64,000 bases of DNA from Metridium senile. Its lineage: Eukaryota > Cnidaria > Anthozoa > Actiniaria > Metridiidae. The notes beneath the pieces were generated by a model. It searched no databases. It was not told the origin of the DNA and worked only from the letters and a program-made list of their open reading frames with translations. The stretch covers positions 1,021,541-1,085,540 of the forward strand of contig OX459105.1 of assembly GCA_949775045.1 (NCBI GenBank), written 5' to 3'. A program made the position numbers and the translations under genes. Numbering within the stretch: the stretch's first letter is position 1; the number at the start of each line of letters is the position of its first letter. Below, in pieces: positions 57,816 through 64,000 of this stretch.

Positions 57816-59790
57816 TACTAGAAAAATCACTGCTACTAGCTAAAATACACCAAATTGGATATAAAAATTAAAGACTTATAATATTTTTACAACGTTTTAA
57901 GCAACGGAGTATGACCGACTTAGAACAATACCATAATCCCTCAAAGAGGAATGACCGATAAAATCATTTATCGCATACATACGTATTAGAAGTAGTATCG
58001 CATTTTGCACCAAAATCGGCATTTTCAAAGCGGAATTAAAAGATTCTCAAGTGATGATAGCTTATTTCCTTTGAAAGAGAGATTTACGATTTGATATAAA
58101 GCAAGAAAGCGCTTTGAAGGAACATTTAATAAACTTAACACATTTCTGTATGAAAAGCCATCGCAGCGAAACGATCTTCGGCATCTTCACCCAAAACGTT
58201 CAACTTAATAGTTTTTCGATATTTCTCTTCTAAAAATACTCTTAGGTCAAGTAAAATCAATACTGAAATGTCAGAAATACTTTTAGATAGGAAAATGTAT
58301 GTTATAAAGAAATAATTACTGTCTAAAAAGTGACAATTTTGACAGTGAAAGAGATAGCAAGTCAAATGCTGAAAGCCATGTTGAATTTTTCTACAGTTTC
58401 ATTGTCTTTTTAGATAAGGAAAATAATGCTAAAAATAAACAATAATGTTTTCAATTTAAAAAATATAATTAACGAAAGAATTAATTTTTTCAATAAGCAG
58501 TTAAGATGTACAATGTCGAGTTAAATATATGAAAAAGAACAATTAAGATCTTGGATCTGAAAAAGAATTTAATTCTAAAACGCGCCTAGGCGAACCTGAA
58601 TTTTTCTGTTTGCTTTTTTGCTTACAACACACATTTAAAAACAGCAGAATAACTCTAAACTTATACCAATTACAAAAAACATAATTTTCAATATTAAACA
58701 GGTGAGATGTACAATTCAGACTGTTGAATTTTGATTAAAACATGAAATTTGGAAAAAGCGCAACTCAGATGTTGACGGTCATTTTGAATTCAACTATTTC
58801 GCTACTTTCTCTGTTTTCCTCTAGTAAAAAGCAGTAAAAATACTGTAAATAAAAGGTAAAAACTTTGTTATTATAATAAGAAGTTGAGTTCCACATATTA
58901 GAAAAGTTTTCAGTTTTAACTGAAGCTAGAAATAAATATAACATTAATATTGCTCAAATATACAATTTTAAGTTTGAAAGAAAAAAAAACAACAACAAGA
59001 ACGCTGCAGGAAGCCATTTTGAATCTTTAAATTTTCATTTCTCATTCCTGTACAAACTAAAACGGCTACAATACTCTAACTTAAAGAAGAAAATATTACT
59101 AAAAATACCTCGAACCATTATCGACATTTACCAAGTGTTTTAATATATAGTTTACGTTGTAAATAAAGAATTTGAAGATGTTTTGAGTAGTGCCATTGAT
59201 ATGTTATCGCCTCCCAAAGAGGAAACCCTTGTGAACTCAACAAGAATCCCAAACTTTTGAAAGCAATACTTCAAACAAGCAAAAAACGTGTTGTTCAACT
59301 TATCTTATCTTTAAAAAGACTTTCATTATGCTTATTGATGATATGATTCAACATATTGATAAGATATTGGGATTTGGAAATACATTTTTCAAAAATTGTC
59401 AATTTTTCTTTCATTATAATATTCAGCGCAATTCACCACCGAAAATATCACTTCAATATAATTACTAAACTACATTAGTTGTTGAAAACTATGTACATGA
59501 ACTACATTTACTGACTGAATAAAACATTTTTAATCTATTTTAATATTGATTGGTTTGTGTCGGCGTTTCGCACAAGCTGTAAATCTGCTTATGTTACGTA
59601 TGTCTTCCGACGATATGGGACCGAATTCAAGTAGGGAAAACCGACGATAGTTTAATTATTTATTACCTTTCTGTGGACTAACAATAGTAACTAATAGTCA
59701 CTAAATAAAAACTGAATAGTATGTAATTAATTTGTCTCAAGAATGCCGTCGAAAGATTGAGCCGGTTAAAAACTCTGCCACAGTAGCTAT
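57816..59790. other. 2-kb AT-rich intergenic, nothing recognised
   Basis: No array, inverted repeat or open frame with recognisable content. If the orphan promoter at 55.6 kb drives a small peptide, its second exon could lie here but I could not identify a leader-peptide exon. Confidence 0.45.
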
Positions 59791-59794
59791 TTTA

Positions 59795-60230
59795 TTTTAT
59801 TTGATGGAAATAGTGTTTGCGCTCTATTCCACAGTAGCAATTTTATTTTATTTTATGGATATAGTGTTTGTGTTCGATTCCACAGTAGCAATTTGATTCT
59901 ATTTCATGGATATAGTGTTTGCGCTCTATTCCACAGCCAGCGATTTGATTCTATTTCATGGATATAGTGTTTGTGCTCTATCCCACAGTAGCAATTTGAT
60001 TCTATTTCATGGATATAGTGTTTGCGCTCTATCCCACAGTAGCAATTTGATTCTATTTCATGGATATAGTGTTTGCGCTCTATCCCACAGTAGCAATTTG
60101 ATTCTATTTCATGGATATAGTGTTTGCGCTCTATCCCACAGTAGCAATTTGATTCTATTTCATGGATATAGTGTTTGCGCTCTATTTCACAGTAGCAATT
60201 ATATTTTATTTCAGATATAGTGTTTTCGCA
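59795..60230. repeat. 51-bp family F array, about eight copies
   Basis: GATATAGTGTTTGCGCTCTA, TCCCACAGTAGCAATTTGAT, TCTATTTCATG. Central units are almost identical. Confidence 0.95.
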
Positions 60231-60810
60231 ATACCTCATTACAACTTTACTTGTCTTTGATAGTAACTAATAGACACTAAATAAGAACTATTACACAGTA
60301 GCAATTTAATTTAACGGCATTTAAGAACAACATGGAATCTTCGGGAAAATTAAGACTATCCAAATGATTTTAATTAGCACAGTTCTTAAATTATCCAATT
60401 CTATAACAAAAATAAGATTTTATCAAACGTTTAAAAAAAATCCCAAAAAATACGACGTTCTCAAAGAAAAGTTTTATTTCGTGGATTGCATGGAAATCTG
60501 ATCGAGTATACATGAAATATCTATAGAAGAAATTGATATCATCTAAGAGACATTCTCAGTTATATATTGGCTTGCTCTTTTAGGGGGTAATCTTAAAATG
60601 TTCAGTATTTAGAGCCTGAATCAAGCTCCGAGGAGCCAACAGATCATATCTTATCGAATTGTTTCACAATTCATCACTCAATTAATAGCAATTGACAGTT
60701 GAAATCCTTAAAACATGGAAAAACGGTGTTAAATCTTCGGTGAGGAATTTCATTGGCCAAGATGAGCAAATTAAAGCGATTAGAATCTCGCACATCCGAT
60801 CTTATTGAAA
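60231..60810. other. Intergenic upstream of orphan promoter
   Basis: No gene or repeat array; unique AT-rich sequence. Confidence 0.45.
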
Positions 60811-60817
60811 GGCTTGA

Positions 60818-60909
60818 CTGTTATATAGGGTAAAAAGCAGGTTGAAAATTCACAAATTCGTTCGAACACTGTTGGGACTGTTTTAGTAGCTGATAGCTTA
60901 TTCACAGGT
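60818..60909 (+). promoter_or_regulatory. TATA-like box, first exon and donor (orphan)
   Basis: GTTATATAGGG at 60820-60830, then a leader containing CACTGTTGGGACTGTTTTAG and ending GCTTATTCACAG before the donor GTGAGT (60909). The intron then begins with a family B array, as the peptide 2 leader intron almost does. The coding exon may lie beyond the window. Confidence 0.45.
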
Positions 60910-60939
60910 GAGTGGCTGTTTTCTCGTAAAACTAGCTGT

Positions 60940-61480
60940 TAAACTAGTGTCGTGGACTGCGTCAGTGTTTCTCAGAAAACAATTGGAGTAAAAATGTACG
61001 ATAACTAGCGGTTAAACTAGTGTGGACTGCGTCAGTGTTTCTAAGAAAACAATTTCAGTAAAAATGTACGATAACTAGCGGTTAAACTAGTGTGGAATGT
61101 GTCAGTGTTTCTAAGGAAACAATTGGAGTAAAAATGTACGATAACTAGCTGTTAAACTAGTGTGGACTGCGTCAGTGTTTCTCAGAAAACAATTGGAGTA
61201 AAAATGTACGATAACTAGCGGTTAAACTAGTGTGGACTGCGTCAGTGTTTCTCAGAAAACAATTGGAGTAAAAATGTACGATAACTAGCGGTTAAACTAG
61301 TGTGGACTGTGTCAGTGTTTCTAAGGAAACAATTGGAGTAAAAATGTACGATAACTAGCGGTTAAACTAGTGTGGACTGCGTCAGTGTTTCTAAGAAAAC
61401 AATTTCAGTAAAAATGTACGATAACTAGCGGTTAAACTAGTGTGGAATGTGTCAATGTTTATAAGAAAATAATTGGAGTA
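60940..61480. repeat. 70-bp family B array, about eight copies
   Basis: ACTAGCGGTTAAACTAGTGT, GGACTGCGTCAGTGTTTCTA, ACAATTGGAGTAAAAATGTA. A two-unit block (one unit with ACAATTTCAGTAAAA) recurs about 350 bp apart, showing a larger duplication. Confidence 0.95.
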
Positions 61481-61597
61481 AAATCATAAATTAGAAAGAA
61501 AACAACAGAGTTAACATTATTTAGAACTAATTATCTAACATAATTTCTGTCGCGTGGTTGTGGTCTTTGTCTAAAGTTCTCTAACGAATGTTAGACC

Positions 61598-61792
61598 CCG
61601 TCTACACGGATCCGGATACTTTTGAAACCGCATACGTTTTGATGCGAATCGGCCTATCGTCCACACGAATCCAGTGAATCCCGTCACCGAAACCGCATAC
61701 TTTTACTTGAATCCTCCGGATACGCGGATTCGTGTGGACGTACGCAAATATTTCTATGCGGTTTCAGCCGGATCGGATTCGTGTAGACGATC
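61598..61792. mobile_element. MITE with CGTCTACACG termini
   Basis: Termini CCGTCTACACGGATCCGGAT and, on the minus strand, ATCGTCTACACGAATCCGAT; the inner phrase GAAACCGCATA is repeated. About 195 bp. An internal piece reappears inside the 77/80-bp array at 62.97 kb. The long open frame crossing it is not a gene. Confidence 0.65.
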
Positions 61793-62255
61793 GAGGCCTC
61801 ATATCATTTGTTATATAGATAATCATCTTTTCAATCTTCGATTGTTTATAACCGACAAAAGTTTAAAACCTGCTTTTGAAATCTTTTGTGTAGTTAAAAG
61901 TGTATTTTTTATTTTTTTGATAACAGAATTAGTTATATTGGATGTTTTCGATCTTTTCGGAACAAAGAAATCTCCCCTTTTGATAAAACTGCCCCGTTTT
62001 GCTATCACCCGGCTCCTAGCTGCTTTGAGGTGGGAGAGGGCTGTGTTTTTGGTCAAAATGGCGCCGCGATATCTGGCTATCTAGATTGAATTTATTTGTT
62101 ATGTCTCGTATTCAACTTTTTTAAATGTTTTTTAAGTTTTTCATGGCTCACCGTGTTAGATTTGAACTTTAATTCACAGCTTGAGGGCCAATGAGTCTGT
62201 TTTTGGATGTCCGGTGGAAGCCTAAATTGATTAAATTGAGTAATTATGAACTGTA
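61793..62255. other. Intergenic, nothing recognised
   Basis: Opposing open frames at 61.8-62.08 kb have no recognisable domain. No promoter or splice context. Confidence 0.4.
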
Positions 62256-62261
62256 CGCACG

Positions 62262-62416
62262 AATAAATGAATGAATGAATGAATGAATGAATGAATGAAT
62301 GAATGAATGAATGAATGAATGAATGAATGAATGAATGAATGAATGAATGAATGAATGAATGAATGAATGAATGAATGAACGCATGGATGAATGGATGGAT
62401 CAATCAATCAATCAAT
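62262..62416 (+). repeat. (AATG)n then (AATC)n microsatellite
   Basis: About 28 AATG units followed by a few AATC units, leading directly into the 77/80-bp array. Confidence 0.97.
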
Positions 62417-62419
62417 GAA

Positions 62420-63095
62420 TAAAAAAAAAACTAAATATGTATTGTCTAATTGCACTATTTTGTACAAAACTTGTGGATATCACTGCAGCAGAACAGTGAG
62501 AACAAAACTAAATATGTATTGTCTAATTGCACTATTTTGTACAAACTCAGTAGTGGATATTACTGCAGCAGAACAGTGAGAACAAAACAAAATATGTATT
62601 GTCTAATTGCACTATTTTGTACAAACTTGTGGATATCACTGCAGCAGAACAGTGAGAACAAAACTAAATATGTATTGTCTAATTGCACTATTTTGTACAA
62701 ACTCAGTAGTGGATATTACTGCAGCAGAACAGTGAGAACAAAACAAAATATGTATTGTCTAATTGCACTATTTTGTACAAACTTGTGGATATCACTTGAA
62801 CAGAACAGTGAGAACAAAACTAAGTATGTATTGTCTAATTGCACTATTTTGTACAAACTAGTGGATATCACTGCAGCAGAACAGTAAGAACAAAAGTAAA
62901 TATGTATTGTCTAATTGCACTATTTTGTACAAACTTGTGGATATCACTTGAACAGAACAGTGAGAACAAAAACACGAATCCGATCCGGCTGAAACCGCAT
63001 AGAAATATTTATTATGTATTGTCTAATTGCACTATTTTGTACAAAACTTGTGGATATCACCGCAGCAGAACAGTGCGAGCAAAACTAATTGTATA
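62420..63095 (+). repeat. 77/80-bp tandem array with alternating units
   Basis: Nine units with TATGTATTGTCTAATTGCAC, TATTTTGTACAAACTTGTGG and CACTGCAGCAGAACAGTGAG. Units alternate between a short form (ACTTGTGGATATC, aaaCTAAAT) and a form with ACTCAGTAGTGGATATT (aaaCAAAAT), spaced about 77 and 80 bp. A foreign 40-bp piece interrupts it at 62972-63011. Confidence 0.95.
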
Positions 63096-63735
63096 TTTTG
63101 TAGCCAGACATATATAAAACTTACCAAATGAACATTTTTTTCATGGTTTCTTGAGCGATATCTGACAAGACTTGCGGAAAATTTCAGTATTCGCTGCGAA
63201 CACGGCTTGCAAATATGGCCGAGGTGTGAATTTCCATAACGTTTCACGTGCAAAGCGTGCATGGCTGGTTACAGCTCGCTGATTTTTTGGCTCGTTTGTA
63301 AGTGTTAATTATATTGCACGCTTTTTCTAGTGTTTACAAATTATTCCCTTGTTTTGACTAATTAAAACTTATTAATGATGGTTTTAATAATTTACATAGA
63401 GTACATTTATAGTCAAACCGTTGAACACTTAGATAAATGTAGTAAATTTGGTTAGATTTTTATTAATTACCTAAAATAGTGAAAGCCCGCGAAAATAACG
63501 CGGCAAGCAAATCAGTGGGGTCACTCTTATAATAATCACAATCAACAAACATTTACAAGCAAATGAAAAATAAGGCATACAAGTTTGTCGTTCTCCCCCG
63601 AAAATACGAATTGTTTTTGAGTGATTTCAAATTTATGAAACGTCAACTAGAATATAATAAAATTTAGAAAATTATTTACTGTATAGTTCTAAAAGAAAGT
63701 CGTAAAACATTCTGCTACTGGTAGTAAAATGACGA
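63096..63735. other. Intergenic, nothing recognised
   Basis: No gene, array or hairpin could be delimited. Confidence 0.45.
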
Positions 63736-63742
63736 AATTCCA

Positions 63743-64000
63743 TTAACCCTTGAAACAAAGTGTATTAGTTAAAATGTGATAGTCAAATAACAACAAAAAA
63801 ACACAATGGAATTAAGGTGCATTAAAGAATAATACACTAAAGTGTGTTTCACGGGTTCAAGTTGTTCTTAACTTTTATAAACCCGTGAAACAAAGTGTTT
63901 AGTTAAAGTGTGATAGTTAATGACAACAAAAGAACACAATGGAATTAAGGTGCATTAAAGAGTGATACACTAAAGTGTGTTTCACGGGTTAATGAGAACC
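63743..64000. mobile_element. Two adjacent inverted-terminal elements
   Basis: Two copies of about 115-130 bp, each starting AACCCGTGAAACAAAGTGT (or AACCCTTG) and ending ACACTAAAGTGTGTTTCACG plus GGTT. Interior GAACACAATGGAATTAAGGT and GCATTAAAG. The second copy reaches nearly to the window edge. Relics at 6.6 and 47.2 kb share the interior. Confidence 0.7.

Noticed and set aside
61674..62084. A 136-codon frame at the 3' side of the window
   Set aside because: Its first third runs through the inverted-repeat element at 61.6-61.79 kb and the remainder has no recognisable domain.

Overview
The window is nuclear DNA from an invertebrate animal. It is AT-rich, intron-rich and packed with short transposon relics, tandem minisatellites and microsatellites. 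Gene structure (GT-AG introns, TATA boxes, AATAAA signals) excludes a prokaryote. A non-bilaterian such as an anthozoan cnidarian is my best guess from the repeat style and the single-exon receptor, but the sequence alone does not fix the species.

Five protein-coding genes can be supported. (1) 3.2-8.4 kb, plus strand: a complete four-coding-exon glutamine synthetase with a CRE/TATA promoter. (2) 11.6-17.6 kb, minus strand: a complete ten-coding-exon SARAF (regulator of store-operated calcium entry), which I assembled exon by exon to 345 residues. (3) 20.6-21.7 kb, minus strand: an intronless class A GPCR lacking several canonical residues. (4) 32.7-36.2 kb and (5) 46.6-49.0 kb, plus strand: two small secreted peptides of 70 and 82 residues. 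They share gene architecture, a 26-residue leader and the start of the mature chain, and I recognise neither. A truncated non-LTR retrotransposon reverse transcriptase lies at 1.5-2.0 kb.

The 3' half (32-64 kb) holds a series of TATA box plus short non-coding first exon plus splice donor modules (32.7, 41.1, 42.8, 46.6, 55.6, 60.8 kb). Two lead to the peptide genes; the coding exons of the others are not visible. The peptide pair and these orphan promoters are the best candidates for an undescribed system here.

The rest is repeats. At least a dozen inverted-repeat elements can be delimited, several by direct repeats: 9-bp Mutator-like, 8-9-bp hAT-like, TA-flanked Tc1/mariner-like. Tandem families with 51, 66, 70, 76, 77/80, 81, 84, 95, 96, 117 and about 155-bp units recur across the window. 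Many are linked: one set shares a TACACCTATTTCAAAAA terminal motif, and another shares an ACTAGTTTA...CGCTAGTT core and adjoins a degenerate hammerhead-ribozyme-like sequence. (GAT/ATC)n arrays sit in an intron or 3' UTR of every gene. No tRNA, rRNA, CRISPR array or attachment site was seen.
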